From positions 1-39,582 of the forward strand of contig JAAZVU010000003.1 of assembly GCA_018623275.1 (NCBI GenBank): DNA of 39,582 bases. Direction: 5' to 3'. The translations under genes and the position numbers were made by a program. The stretch comes from Flavobacteriales bacterium (GTDB taxonomy: Bacteria > Bacteroidota > Bacteroidia > Flavobacteriales > Schleiferiaceae). Shown piece after piece: positions 27,949-37,750 of the stretch. Below the pieces are notes generated by a model. The model worked only from the letters and a program-made list of their open reading frames with translations, was not told where the DNA came from and searched no databases. The number at the start of each line of letters is the position of its first letter. Positions within the stretch are counted from its first letter, which is position 1.

Positions 27949-29385
27949 ATGAAGAAATTTCTTTTTGTTTTATCCCTCTTTACTTGTTTGGGCACGACTT
28001 TATATGCTCAAGAGCGCTGGACGCTTAATAAGTGTATTGAGCATGCGCGTGAGCATAGTATAGATATTCAGCGCGGTCAAAATGCGCTTGCCAATGCAGA
28101 ATTGGCTGAGATGCAAAGTAAGCTGGCCTTCCTGCCGACTGCGAACATTAATGGAGGATATTATTGGAACTTTGGTCTAACCATTGATCCTATTACCAAT
28201 ACACGTCAGCCAGGTTCGCGTCAGACGTTAAGTACAACTGCTTCTGGGAATTGGACGCTGCTTTCGGGAGGACGTAATTTATACCTGTTGCAACAGGCAA
28301 GAATGTCGAGTGTCGCAGCGCTTTATCAGTTGGAAGAAGTCAAGAATAACACCTTCTTGAACATTGCCTCAGCATATCTACAGATCATCGTCAATATGCA
28401 ACTCGAGGCTGTAGCTGATGGCCAACTCAAGACTTCGCTTCAGTCTTTGGAAAGAACGCAACTGTTGTTCGACAATGGCGCTATTTCAAAAGACAATTAC
28501 CTGCAGAGTGTGGCCCAGACTAAAAACGATGAAGGTAACTTGACTAGTGCTCGTAATGCGGTGCTTTTGAGTAAGCTTCAATTGTTTCAGCTGTTGCAAT
28601 TGGAAAGTGATTTTGAAGGCTTTGAGATCGAAATGCCCGAGGTGAATCTGGCCGAATTGAGTTTGAATGACTACGGTAGAACTGACCTTAAAGAGGAAGC
28701 AGTTCGTAAGCAACCTTCAGTAAGAGCTGCCGAGGCGTCGTTGGAGAGTGCGCAATACGGAATTAAGCTTGCAAATGCCGCGAGGTACCCTAGTTTGTTC
28801 TTCTTGGCGCAGTTGAATTCAAATTACGTGCAGGGACTACCTTATTTTACCGATTTTGTAGAGTTGACTACTTACACCCTCGTGGAAAACCCAATTACTG
28901 GAAATATCGAGCAAGTTCCGCAAGTGGTGAATGTTCCTGATCCAAATTCGCAGATTGAATATACAATAGGAAATCAATTGGCAGATAATTGGAACCAGTT
29001 CATTGGTTTTGGATTCCAAGTGCCGCTATTCAATGGTGGTCAGACTCATGCTGCGGTCCAAAGAGCGAAGATTCAAGAGAATAATGCTGCCTTAGATAAA
29101 AAGGCTAGTGAGCTTGCAGTGCGTCAAACTATTGAACGAGCATTAGTAGATGCGAAGAATTCGCTGGCGCTATACAATGCTGCGAATGCGTCTTCGGAAG
29201 CGGCGGAATTGGCATTAAATAATGCACAGCTGAATTATGATCAAGGTGTTATCAGTGCCTTTGATTTAGGTTTGTCCAAGAATCAGTTTTTGGCGGCTAA
29301 AAGCCAAGAAATTCAGACCAAGTTCGACTACCTCTTCAAGGTGAAAGTCCTTGAGTTTTACTTATTCAACCAAATCACCCTTTAA
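27949..29385 (+). CDS. TolC-family outer membrane efflux protein
   Basis: Signal peptide; paired OEP repeats (ANAELAEMQSKLAFLPTANINGGYYWNFG; ALNNAQLNYDQGVISAFDLGLSKNQFLAAKSQEIQTKFDYLFKVKVLEFY). Confidence 0.93.
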   Translation: MKKFLFVLSLFTCLGTTLYAQERWTLNKCIEHAREHSIDIQRGQNALANAELAEMQSKLAFLPTANINGGYYWNFGLTIDPITNTRQPGSRQTLSTTASGNWTLLSGGRNLYLLQQARMSSVAALYQLEEVKNNTFLNIASAYLQIIVNMQLEAVADGQLKTSLQSLERTQLLFDNGAISKDNYLQSVAQTKNDEGNLTSARNAVLLSKLQLFQLLQLESDFEGFEIEMPEVNLAELSLNDYGRTDLKEEAVRKQPSVRAAEASLESAQYGIKLANAARYPSLFFLAQLNSNYVQGLPYFTDFVELTTYTLVENPITGNIEQVPQVVNVPDPNSQIEYTIGNQLADNWNQFIGFGFQVPLFNGGQTHAAVQRAKIQENNAALDKKASELAVRQTIERALVDAKNSLALYNAANASSEAAELALNNAQLNYDQGVISAFDLGLSKNQFLAAKSQEIQTKFDYLFKVKVLEFYLFNQITL

Positions 29386-29397
29386 CCACACAGTCCC

Positions 29398-30642
29398 ATG
29401 AAATTGAATTTTAAAATAATCGTTCCGGTTGTACTATTGGTCGTTCTTGCCATTGTAGCAAAAAAACAAGGCTGGATAGGCTCTAATACGGATGCAATAG
29501 AAGTTGAGATTGGTTACGTTCACAAGCGTACGGTTGTTGAATCTGTAACTGCTAGCGGTAAGATTCAGCCAGAGGTGGAGGTTAAAATGAGTCCAGAAGT
29601 CAGTGGTGAGATTATCGAAGTAAATGTTGTAGACGGTCAGTATGTGGAAGAGGGAACCTTGCTTGTTAAGATTAACCCTGACCTGTATGAAAGTGCTATC
29701 ACACGTTCTAGAGCGGCGGTAAACAGTGCTAAAGCGGGATTAGCACAGAGTAAGGCAAGTTTGATCGAAGCGAACAAGCTTTGGGATAGAAACAAAGTAC
29801 TTTTTGAGAAAGGCGCCATCTCACAGCAAGAGTTCGATGCTGCACAGCGCGCAATTACCGTGGCAGAATTACAGCAGGAGAGCGCACAGTACAACCTCCA
29901 AAGCGCCGAGGCAAACCTCGATGAAGCCTACAAAAATTTGAAGCGTACTTCTATTGTAGCACCCATCTCAGGAACTGTGACACAATTAAATGTCGAGCTC
30001 GGTGAAAGAGTAGTGGGAACAGCGACTATGACCGGTACCGAGATGTTGCGTATTGCAGAGTTGGACACAATGGAAGTGTTGGTCGAAGTCAATGAAAATG
30101 ATATTGTAAAACTTGTTGTTGGTGATACTGCGCTGATTGAACTAGATGCGTTCTTGGGAGAAAAGTTCGAAGGCGTGGTTAGTGAGATTGCCAACAGTGC
30201 CAATCTAGCTTTGGGTGCATCTGCAGATCAGGTGACCAATTTCGAAGTCAAGATTCGAATTCTTAACAGCAGTTATACGCATTTGAAGGACACCTATGGC
30301 GCTAATCCGTTCCGCCCCGGTATGACGGCCACGGTAGAGATAATCACCAACAAGGTGAAAGGAGCTATTGTTGCGCCTATACAAGCAGTATCAGTTCGTA
30401 AAGACACCACTGCTTCAGCAAAACGATATGGATCTGATAGCGAAAGCGATGAAAGCTACGAGGTGGTATTCTTGCCAACAGGGTCAAAAGTAGATCTTAA
30501 GGTTGTGACATCTGGTATTCAAGATGACGAGTACATCATACTTGAAGGTATTGAGGATAGTACTGAGATTGTTGTGGGTCCTTACAGCGCCGTTTCGCGT
30601 GAATTAAAGAAAGGGGCTGCTATAAAAACTAAAGAAGATTAA
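29398..30642 (+). CDS. HlyD/MacA-type periplasmic adaptor (membrane fusion) protein
   Basis: ASGKIQPEVEVKMSPEVSGEIIEVNVVDGQYVEEGTLLVKI; coiled coil; TSIVAPISGTVTQLNVELGERVVG. Confidence 0.93.
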   Translation: MKLNFKIIVPVVLLVVLAIVAKKQGWIGSNTDAIEVEIGYVHKRTVVESVTASGKIQPEVEVKMSPEVSGEIIEVNVVDGQYVEEGTLLVKINPDLYESAITRSRAAVNSAKAGLAQSKASLIEANKLWDRNKVLFEKGAISQQEFDAAQRAITVAELQQESAQYNLQSAEANLDEAYKNLKRTSIVAPISGTVTQLNVELGERVVGTATMTGTEMLRIAELDTMEVLVEVNENDIVKLVVGDTALIELDAFLGEKFEGVVSEIANSANLALGASADQVTNFEVKIRILNSSYTHLKDTYGANPFRPGMTATVEIITNKVKGAIVAPIQAVSVRKDTTASAKRYGSDSESDESYEVVFLPTGSKVDLKVVTSGIQDDEYIILEGIEDSTEIVVGPYSAVSRELKKGAAIKTKED

Positions 30643-31313
30643 TGATCCTTTGCCTAGAGACAGCAACTAAGAATTGCAGCGTCGCTCTAGTATCTGAAGG
30701 CGCCGTAGTTCACTCTAGAAGCGAACATGCTGATAAGTTTGTCCATGGCGAGCGCTTGCACCTCCTGATCAGGGAATGTATGGACGAGGCAGGAATTACT
30801 TTTGAAGAGCTTGAGGCTGTTTGCGTTGGTAAAGGGCCGGGTTCTTATACAGGTCTGCGTATTGGTGTGAGTGCGGCAAAAGGTATTTGTTATGCTTCTA
30901 GATTGCCTTTATTTAGCCTTCCTACTTTGGGTTGTTTCGATTTTGATAAGGTAGAAGAGGACTTGGTGATTACCGTTATTGATGCCCGTCGCGATGAGGT
31001 TTTTGCACAAAAATGGCTGCGCGAGGGAAATGTGTTTAAGGCATATGGTGAAGTAGAAGCTGTCGTAGTCACTACCCAATCCTGGTCAGAATGGAACACA
31101 GAAAAAGTGCACGTGATGGGTGATGCTGCGGAAAAAGTCAGTGAGTTGCATGGGAATACCTCATGGGACTACAGCAGAGATGAATTCCCGAGCGCGCTTC
31201 ATATGCCACGATTCTTAGATACTACCGAGATGGTCCGTGAGGATGTAGCTTATTTTGAGCCGTTTTATCTGAAAGATTTCGTCGCATTGAAATCTTCTAA
31301 AAAACTACTCTAG
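30642..31313 (+). CDS. tsaB: tRNA t6A biosynthesis protein TsaB
   Basis: ILCLETATKNCSVAL, VGKGPGSYTGLRIGVSAAKGICYA. Confidence 0.95.
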   Translation: MILCLETATKNCSVALVSEGAVVHSRSEHADKFVHGERLHLLIRECMDEAGITFEELEAVCVGKGPGSYTGLRIGVSAAKGICYASRLPLFSLPTLGCFDFDKVEEDLVITVIDARRDEVFAQKWLREGNVFKAYGEVEAVVVTTQSWSEWNTEKVHVMGDAAEKVSELHGNTSWDYSRDEFPSALHMPRFLDTTEMVREDVAYFEPFYLKDFVALKSSKKLL

Positions 31314-31880
31314 ACAAGCAGCGTAGGCAGGGCAAGAAACCAGGTGGTCGTTGACCATGCCGCAAGCTTGCATGTGGGCGTACATGGTAGTAGGACCAAT
31401 AAATTTGAAGCCCATCTGTTTTAAATCCTTCGAGATTTTGGTAGCCAATTCTGTCACCGCGGGTACCTCAGCCATTGCTCTCCTTTGGTTGTCTACAGGT
31501 GTTCCATCTACATAGCTCCATAGAATATCGACGAGTCTTTTGCCTTCAGAGTGAAGCTCCTTTACGACTCTTGCATTGCCTATGGCAGCTTCAACCTTTT
31601 GTCTGTTGCGAATGATGCCTTTGTTCTGTAGGAGTTCTTCTACATCTAGTTCATCCATGGAGGCTACTTTTTCTATATCGAAATTGTGGAATGCAGCGCG
31701 AAAATGCTCCCTCTTATTCAAGATAGTGATCCAGCTTAACCCTGCTTGAAAAGTCTCGAGGATAAGAAATTCAAACATCTTTTGTTCCTCCCTTACTGGT
31801 CGACCCCATTCGTTGTCGTGGTAATCCTTATAGAGCTGTGAACTGAGGCACCAAGGGCAGCGATTATCTATTCCATCCAT
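31305..31880 (-). CDS. tag: DNA-3-methyladenine glycosylase I
   Basis: CPWCLSSQLYKDYHDNEWGRPV, ETFQAGLSWITILNKRE, GFKFIGPTTMYAHMQACGMVNDH. Confidence 0.95.
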   Translation of the reverse strand: MDGIDNRCPWCLSSQLYKDYHDNEWGRPVREEQKMFEFLILETFQAGLSWITILNKREHFRAAFHNFDIEKVASMDELDVEELLQNKGIIRNRQKVEAAIGNARVVKELHSEGKRLVDILWSYVDGTPVDNQRRAMAEVPAVTELATKISKDLKQMGFKFIGPTTMYAHMQACGMVNDHLVSCPAYAACLE

Positions 31881-33883
31881 AGCTGAGTGGCGGTTTTTAC
31901 ATCCTCTGTTGGCAGATTACAAGCACCGTGCTTACAGATGAAGTATTGTGTTTTATCATTTGGGCGTCCGCGTGTTAAAGGGAGTTCGCCAGCTTTTTTA
32001 CTGGAGAGATACAGCGTGTTTGGGCGGTAATTATTTGCTGCGATTGCACCCAGCGCTGTATTTGCATTATGACCAATGGTAACGACCTCTTTTGCGCCAA
32101 AAGTGTGGGATAAGGCCAAATCAAGCCAATGCGAAAAGTTCTGACCGTGTTTGAAGACCTTACCATGGATGCTCTCTACCATGATCTTACTTTTTTCAAG
32201 CCAATTCATCTGCCCAGCATAGGTGCCTAGTTCATGGAAGAAGTGCGCGACAAAGGAATTGGCACTGGGTATGACATTGTCTTCAACTTCCAATACTTCT
32301 TTCCAATCTTCGCTTTTTAAGCGATTGTATCGGTAGAATGGACTTTCAGGTTGCGCAAAGTCTTGGTCAATAACATGGGCTATTTCTAAAGCTTTGGTAC
32401 AATATGATTCATCCCCGGTCAATGCATATCCTCGGAGCAGTGCCAATCCGATGGTTGCATAATCGTCTAGATAGCCCTCCAGGCCGTTAATTTCGTGCAA
32501 GACTGATTTTCCTTGGAGTAGGTGAGTACTCATTGAGGCAATTAAGGCAAGAGCTTTTTCATCAAAGCCTCCTTTAGGATCTGCGAGGTGTGCATCGTGC
32601 CAACCTAGAACCAACAGAGCATTCCAAGTACAAAGTGCTTTTGGATCTCGCACAGGTTTGGGATGAGTTGGTATTCTTTCGGTAGATTTTGATTGTAATT
32701 CACGCTTCCAGTTTTGTTCTAAGGAACGGGCTTCATCAATACTCATTTCCCAAATATCGGCCCATTTTTCAAGAGGCTCGGTCCGGTGAAGAATGTATTT
32801 GCCCTCCCAAGCGGAATAAGGAGTAATGTCAAAGTAATCGTTGAATTTTGACCGCTCTTGGATATTAGCAAATTCGAGTTCCTTTGTACTCCAGGTATAG
32901 TAGCCACCTTCTTCTCTCGGCGATTCTGGGGTAGGGGAATCTGCATCTAGAGCGCTCGCAAAAAGACCGCTATCAAGTTTCATTTCTCCTTCGAGAAACT
33001 CAGAGATAGATCTCGCCGTTTGAATAAATAACGGATTTTGAGAATAGCGAAATGCTCTTGCATAGAGCCCCATCATTTGGGCGTTGTCATAGAGCATTTT
33101 TTCAAAATGCGGCACTTTCCAAAATCTGTCAGTGCTATACCTAGTGATACCTCCGCGGAGCCAATCGTAAATGCCACCAAGGGCCATTTTCTCTAAACTT
33201 AGCAGCGCGTAATCAAGTACTTTCTGATCGTCTTTAGATATGGCGTAATCTAGGAGAAAGCTGAAATTCGAAGGCAACGGAAATTTTGGTGCTCCATTGG
33301 GTCCTCCGTGAACAGGGTCGATGGTTCTCATCCAAAATGCTACTACATCGTCGAAATCCTCAGTTTTAAAAGTATTCTGCTTTGTATTTAAACTGACCTT
33401 GAGCATGTCTTTTAACCCATTGCGCATTTGCTCGCCATAGTCCAAGACTTGTTGGGGTTGATTTTCCCAGAGTTGCGCTACTTGCTGAAGTGCTAATATC
33501 CAATCCTTCTTAGAGAAATAGGTGCCTCCGTAGACTGGAGTGCCGTCTGGTAGGGCAATGATGTTCAGCGGCCATCCGCCCGTTCCTGTCATGAGCTGGA
33601 GTGCATTCATATAACGCGCATCTATATCAGGACGGGTTTCTCGATCCACTTTGATGGAGACGAAGTGCTCATTCATTAGGTCGGCCACCTCATGGTCTTC
33701 AAAACTTTCCTCCTCCATTACGTGACACCAATGGCAAGATGAATAGCCAATAGATATGATACGAAGCTTTTCGCCCGGCGTATTTGTTTGCATCAATTCC
33801 TCATTCCACATTTGCCAATGTACAGGATTGCCTGCATGCTGCTGGAGATAAAGGCTCGTGGATTCGTGTAAGTTATTCGACAT
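31868..33883 (-). CDS. DUF255/YyaL-like thioredoxin-domain protein
   Basis: SSCHWCHVMEEESFEDHEVADLMNEHFVSIKVDRETRPDID, TGTGGWPLNI, six-hairpin-type C-terminal region. Confidence 0.92.
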   Translation of the reverse strand: MSNNLHESTSLYLQQHAGNPVHWQMWNEELMQTNTPGEKLRIISIGYSSCHWCHVMEEESFEDHEVADLMNEHFVSIKVDRETRPDIDARYMNALQLMTGTGGWPLNIIALPDGTPVYGGTYFSKKDWILALQQVAQLWENQPQQVLDYGEQMRNGLKDMLKVSLNTKQNTFKTEDFDDVVAFWMRTIDPVHGGPNGAPKFPLPSNFSFLLDYAISKDDQKVLDYALLSLEKMALGGIYDWLRGGITRYSTDRFWKVPHFEKMLYDNAQMMGLYARAFRYSQNPLFIQTARSISEFLEGEMKLDSGLFASALDADSPTPESPREEGGYYTWSTKELEFANIQERSKFNDYFDITPYSAWEGKYILHRTEPLEKWADIWEMSIDEARSLEQNWKRELQSKSTERIPTHPKPVRDPKALCTWNALLVLGWHDAHLADPKGGFDEKALALIASMSTHLLQGKSVLHEINGLEGYLDDYATIGLALLRGYALTGDESYCTKALEIAHVIDQDFAQPESPFYRYNRLKSEDWKEVLEVEDNVIPSANSFVAHFFHELGTYAGQMNWLEKSKIMVESIHGKVFKHGQNFSHWLDLALSHTFGAKEVVTIGHNANTALGAIAANNYRPNTLYLSSKKAGELPLTRGRPNDKTQYFICKHGACNLPTEDVKTATQLWME

Positions 33884-33936
33884 TTGATGATATTTTGGGA
33901 AAGGGCTGGTCTTTCAAATTTAACCTTAAGTTCGCT

Positions 33937-33964
33937 TTGGGCGTGAACGATTGCGCTATTTTAG
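33937..33964 (+). promoter_or_regulatory. Candidate promoter of the PiT gene
   Basis: TTG (33937-33939)-N17-TATTTTAG (33957-33964), 22 nt before ATG 33987; the -7 deviates from TAnnTTTG. Confidence 0.3.
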
Positions 33965-33986
33965 CCGACTAAATTGGCCTCGAGAT

Positions 33987-36215
33987 ATGTGGTATGAAAT
34001 TCTAGTCTTTGTACTTTTTTGTTTAGCAATCATTGACCTCACTGTAGGGGTGAGTAATGATGCGGCGAACTTCTTGAATTCGGCTATCGGTTCTAAGGTC
34101 GCTTCTTTTAACACCATCTTGATCATTGCGTCGATAGGTGTACTGGCAGGGGCGGTTTCTTCTGAGGGAATGATGGAGGTAGCACGAAAGGGCATTTTTG
34201 TCCCGAGCTTCTTCACTTTCGATAATATCATGCTCGTCTTTGTAGCAGTGATGTTGACAGACATTATCCTGCTAGATTTTTACAATAGTATCGGGTTGCC
34301 AACGTCGACTACAGTAAGTATTGTTTTTGAACTACTTGGGGCCGGATTTATCATTGGTCTTTTATACAGTTACCAGCAAGGAATGGAGGTGGAGTTCGCT
34401 GAATTCATCAATTTCTCCACGGCAACTAAGATCATCTCAGGTATTTTCTTGAGTGTCCTCGTCGCTTTTTCTTCAGGGGCACTGGTCCAATTCATCACCC
34501 GTCTTCTATTCACGTTTAACCTAAAAGAAGGTCTTCGTCGCTACGGCGCGGCATTCGGTGGTATAGCTATTACAGCTATTACCTACTTCTTAGTGATCAA
34601 AGGACTTAAAGGTGCGAGCTTTATTGGCAGCGATACAAGGGATTATATTGGTGAGCATACTTGGACCATTTTAGGTGTGAGCGCCGTGGCTTGGACCGTC
34701 ATCACTTTCATTATGCAGCGCTTTTTAGCGTTGAATCCGCTGAAGTTCATTGTTCTTGCTGGAACCTTCTCTTTGGCAATGGCCTTCGCCGGCAACGATT
34801 TGGTGAATTTTATTGGTGTTACCGTGGCCGGTTGGCAGTCTTTGGAAGCCTGGTCGGCATCGGGAATGGCACCGGATTTATTCTTCATGGACATCCTTGG
34901 GGATAAAGCCAAAGCTCCATTATTTATGCTTCTAGGAGCTGGAGCGATCATGGTGGCAACGCTGTGGACCTCGAAAAAGGCGCGTAATGTGAGTCAAACC
35001 GAGGTGAAGCTTGCACGTCAAGGAGACGGTGATGAGCGATTTAACTCCAATGCCTTATCACGAGGAATCGTGGGCGGATTTGTATCCTTCGGAAAAGTTT
35101 TAGGTTCAATTATCGGCCAAAATGCGGTCAATAGCATCAACGCTCGGTTTACCCACGATAGGGCGGAGATGGAGGATAGCACAGCGAGTTTTGATTTGCT
35201 TCGTGCTTCTGTGAATTTGATGACGGCTTCTATCTTGATTTCCTATGCTACGTCCTTGAAGCTCCCATTGTCTACAACCTATGTAAGTTTCATGGTTGCC
35301 ATGGGTACCTCTTTGGCGGATCGTGCTTGGGGTATGGACAGTGCGGTATATCGCGTTGCTGGAGTATTACAAGTTGTAGGTGGTTGGATCATGACAGCTG
35401 TGATTGCTTTTGTTGCATCAGCGTCTTTTGGTCTTATCATGTTCTATGGCGGAAAGGTAGGGGTCATTATCATAGTGGTCTTTGCGGCAATAGCGCTAGT
35501 TCGCTCTCACTTGAATTTTAAGAATTCAGATAAGATTGAGTTGGATGTTGAAGCCATTGAGGTGAAGCCAGAACTAAGCGAGCAGTTTGAAGTTCATAAA
35601 AGCGGGGTGGCAGATGATTTGCGTAACCTCGATAAAATGGTGACGCTGTCTTTGCGCTCCTTGGTAGGCTCCAACAAAGACATCTTATTCGAGTGTAACA
35701 AGAGATTAGAATCGGACGCGAAAAAGCTATCTAAAAATTTCAAGAAGGCCTTCGCTTCGAATGATGCCTTTAATAGAGAGGACCAATTATTATATACAGA
35801 GCTCCACATCCATGCGCATCACAATATGGTCGAGCTTTACCGTGTGGCGGCGAAGCTCAGTGAGAATTGCTTGAATCACATTACCAATTTCGGTGGTGTT
35901 CCACGCAGCGAATATTTGGATCTAATCATCGACGCCGAAGATGAGATTAAGCGCTATATCGATGATGTTCGCCGTCAAATTTTAAGCGGTCGCGATGAGG
36001 ACAGTGGACAGCTGGGTGAAAAGGCTAAGAAAGTGACTGCCAAGCTGAATAAGGCCCTGAACAATGAGTTGGCTTTCTACTCAACGAATAAGGTGAGTAA
36101 TCGATTGGTAAAGCTCCAAGTGAACATCATCTTAGATTTGATCGAGCTCGTGAAGCATGCCGAGAGTATTTACCAAATTCACAATTCGTTCAATAAAGAG
36201 GCCCTGCAGGGGTAG
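33987..36215 (+). CDS. Inorganic phosphate transporter (PiT family) with PhoU-like C-terminal region
   Basis: GVSNDAANFLNSAIGSKVAS and FAGNDLVNFIGV PiT signatures; C-terminal helical soluble domain. ATG at 33987 (MWYEILVF) preferred over the track's TTG at 33951. Confidence 0.92.
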   Translation: MWYEILVFVLFCLAIIDLTVGVSNDAANFLNSAIGSKVASFNTILIIASIGVLAGAVSSEGMMEVARKGIFVPSFFTFDNIMLVFVAVMLTDIILLDFYNSIGLPTSTTVSIVFELLGAGFIIGLLYSYQQGMEVEFAEFINFSTATKIISGIFLSVLVAFSSGALVQFITRLLFTFNLKEGLRRYGAAFGGIAITAITYFLVIKGLKGASFIGSDTRDYIGEHTWTILGVSAVAWTVITFIMQRFLALNPLKFIVLAGTFSLAMAFAGNDLVNFIGVTVAGWQSLEAWSASGMAPDLFFMDILGDKAKAPLFMLLGAGAIMVATLWTSKKARNVSQTEVKLARQGDGDERFNSNALSRGIVGGFVSFGKVLGSIIGQNAVNSINARFTHDRAEMEDSTASFDLLRASVNLMTASILISYATSLKLPLSTTYVSFMVAMGTSLADRAWGMDSAVYRVAGVLQVVGGWIMTAVIAFVASASFGLIMFYGGKVGVIIIVVFAAIALVRSHLNFKNSDKIELDVEAIEVKPELSEQFEVHKSGVADDLRNLDKMVTLSLRSLVGSNKDILFECNKRLESDAKKLSKNFKKAFASNDAFNREDQLLYTELHIHAHHNMVELYRVAAKLSENCLNHITNFGGVPRSEYLDLIIDAEDEIKRYIDDVRRQILSGRDEDSGQLGEKAKKVTAKLNKALNNELAFYSTNKVSNRLVKLQVNIILDLIELVKHAESIYQIHNSFNKEALQG

Positions 36216-36231
36216 AGGAAGAATAAGACAC

Positions 36232-36262
36232 AAAAAAACCAGCCCGCAGGGCTGGTTTTTTT
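36232..36262. terminator. Bidirectional intrinsic terminator between convergent genes
   Basis: AAAAAAA-CCAGCCC-GCA-GGGCTGG-TTTTTTT. Confidence 0.93.
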
Positions 36263-36280
36263 ATGCTTGAAAACTACGAT

Positions 36281-37663
36281 TTACTTCATCTCAGCGTAGT
36301 ACTTGTAGAAATACGGGATGGTCTCAATTCCCTTGAAGTAATTGAAGACACCGTAGTGCTCGTTTGGACTGTGGATGGCATCAGAATCTAGCCCGAATCC
36401 CATTAAGATACTCTTAGCGCCTAATACTTGTTCGAATAGGGCAACAATTGGAATTGATCCACCAGAACGAACAGGAAGAGCAGGCACACCAAATGTGGTC
36501 TCATAAGCCTTCGAAGCACTTTGATAAGCAGGATCTGAAGTATGAGTCACATAAGGCAATCCTCCGTGATGAGGTGTGATTTTTACGCTAACGCTTTCAG
36601 GAGCGATATTGGTAAAGTGAGCTATGAACTTTTCAGTGATTGTATCTGGGTCTTGACCAGGAACTAGGCGCATGCTAATTTTTGCGTATGCCTTTGAAGG
36701 AATTACGGTCTTTGCGCCTTCGCCGATATATCCTCCCCACATTCCGTTGACATCAAGTGTTGGACGAATAGAAGTGCGTTCAGGCGTTGTATATCCCTTT
36801 TCTCCTTGTCCTGCAGGAATGTCAATAGAGGCATTAAAGGCATCTTGGCTAAACGGCGCTTTCGCCATTAGGGTACGCTCTTCATCGCTTACGATTTCAA
36901 CACCATCGTAGAACCCTTCAACAGTAATGACTCCATTTTCGTCGTGCAACGAACCAATCATTTGAGCTAAAATGTTTAGAGGATTGGCCACAGCACCCCC
37001 GTAAAGACCAGAGTGCAGATCTCGGTTCGGTCCTGTAACTTCTACTTCTACATAGCTCAATCCACGCAATCCGGTGGTGATCGAAGGAACGTCATTTGCA
37101 ATCATTCCGGTATCAGAAATGAGAATGACATCACAGGCCAATTTTTCTTTGTGCTCCTTGATAAAAGGCTCAAGATTCATTGATCCTACTTCTTCCTCGC
37201 CTTCAATCATGAATTTGATATTACAAGGCACAGTACCTTCTGATTTCAAAATTTCAAATGCCTTGAGGTGCATGAACATTTGACCTTTGTCGTCACAAGC
37301 TCCGCGCGCAAAAATGGCACCTTCAGGGTGTATGTCTGTTTTCTTAATTACTGGCTCGAATGGATCAGCATCCCATAGCTCAATTGGATCAGCAGGTTGA
37401 ACATCGTAGTGACCATAGACCAACACCGTAGGTAGCGTGGGGTCCACCAGGCACTCTCCGTAAACGATAGGGTGACCGGCGGTAGGGAAAATTTCTACAT
37501 TCTCTAAACCGAGCGCATTCATATGCCCTTCTATGGCTGTGGCACATTTCGCGACATCCTCATTAAATGCCGGATCGGCAGAAATTGAAGGGATTCTGAG
37601 CAATTCGAAAAGCTCGTTCAACAGGCGGTCTTTATGGTTTTCAATAAAGGATTTAGGATCCAT
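36281..37663 (-). CDS. M20-family dipeptidase/peptidase
   Basis: VLVYGHYDVQPADP, GACDDKGQMFMHLKAFEIL, IEGEEEVGS, HSPNEHYGV. ATG at 37663 preferred; the track start (TTG at 37693) falls on a candidate -7 box. Confidence 0.93.
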   Translation of the reverse strand: MDPKSFIENHKDRLLNELFELLRIPSISADPAFNEDVAKCATAIEGHMNALGLENVEIFPTAGHPIVYGECLVDPTLPTVLVYGHYDVQPADPIELWDADPFEPVIKKTDIHPEGAIFARGACDDKGQMFMHLKAFEILKSEGTVPCNIKFMIEGEEEVGSMNLEPFIKEHKEKLACDVILISDTGMIANDVPSITTGLRGLSYVEVEVTGPNRDLHSGLYGGAVANPLNILAQMIGSLHDENGVITVEGFYDGVEIVSDEERTLMAKAPFSQDAFNASIDIPAGQGEKGYTTPERTSIRPTLDVNGMWGGYIGEGAKTVIPSKAYAKISMRLVPGQDPDTITEKFIAHFTNIAPESVSVKITPHHGGLPYVTHTSDPAYQSASKAYETTFGVPALPVRSGGSIPIVALFEQVLGAKSILMGFGLDSDAIHSPNEHYGVFNYFKGIETIPYFYKYYAEMK

Positions 37664-37690
37664 AGGTTGTGATATGAGTTGATTGTCTGT

Positions 37691-37698
37691 CAAAGTTA
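37691..37698 (-). promoter_or_regulatory. Candidate -7 box TAACTTTG (minus strand) for the dipeptidase gene
   Basis: Plus strand CAAAGTTA; matches TAnnTTTG, 27 nt before the ATG at 37663. Confidence 0.45.
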
Positions 37699-37750
37699 AT
37701 CGTGTGATCGTAACAACACCTGATGACGTAGCTTTTTTCTATATTCGGGC

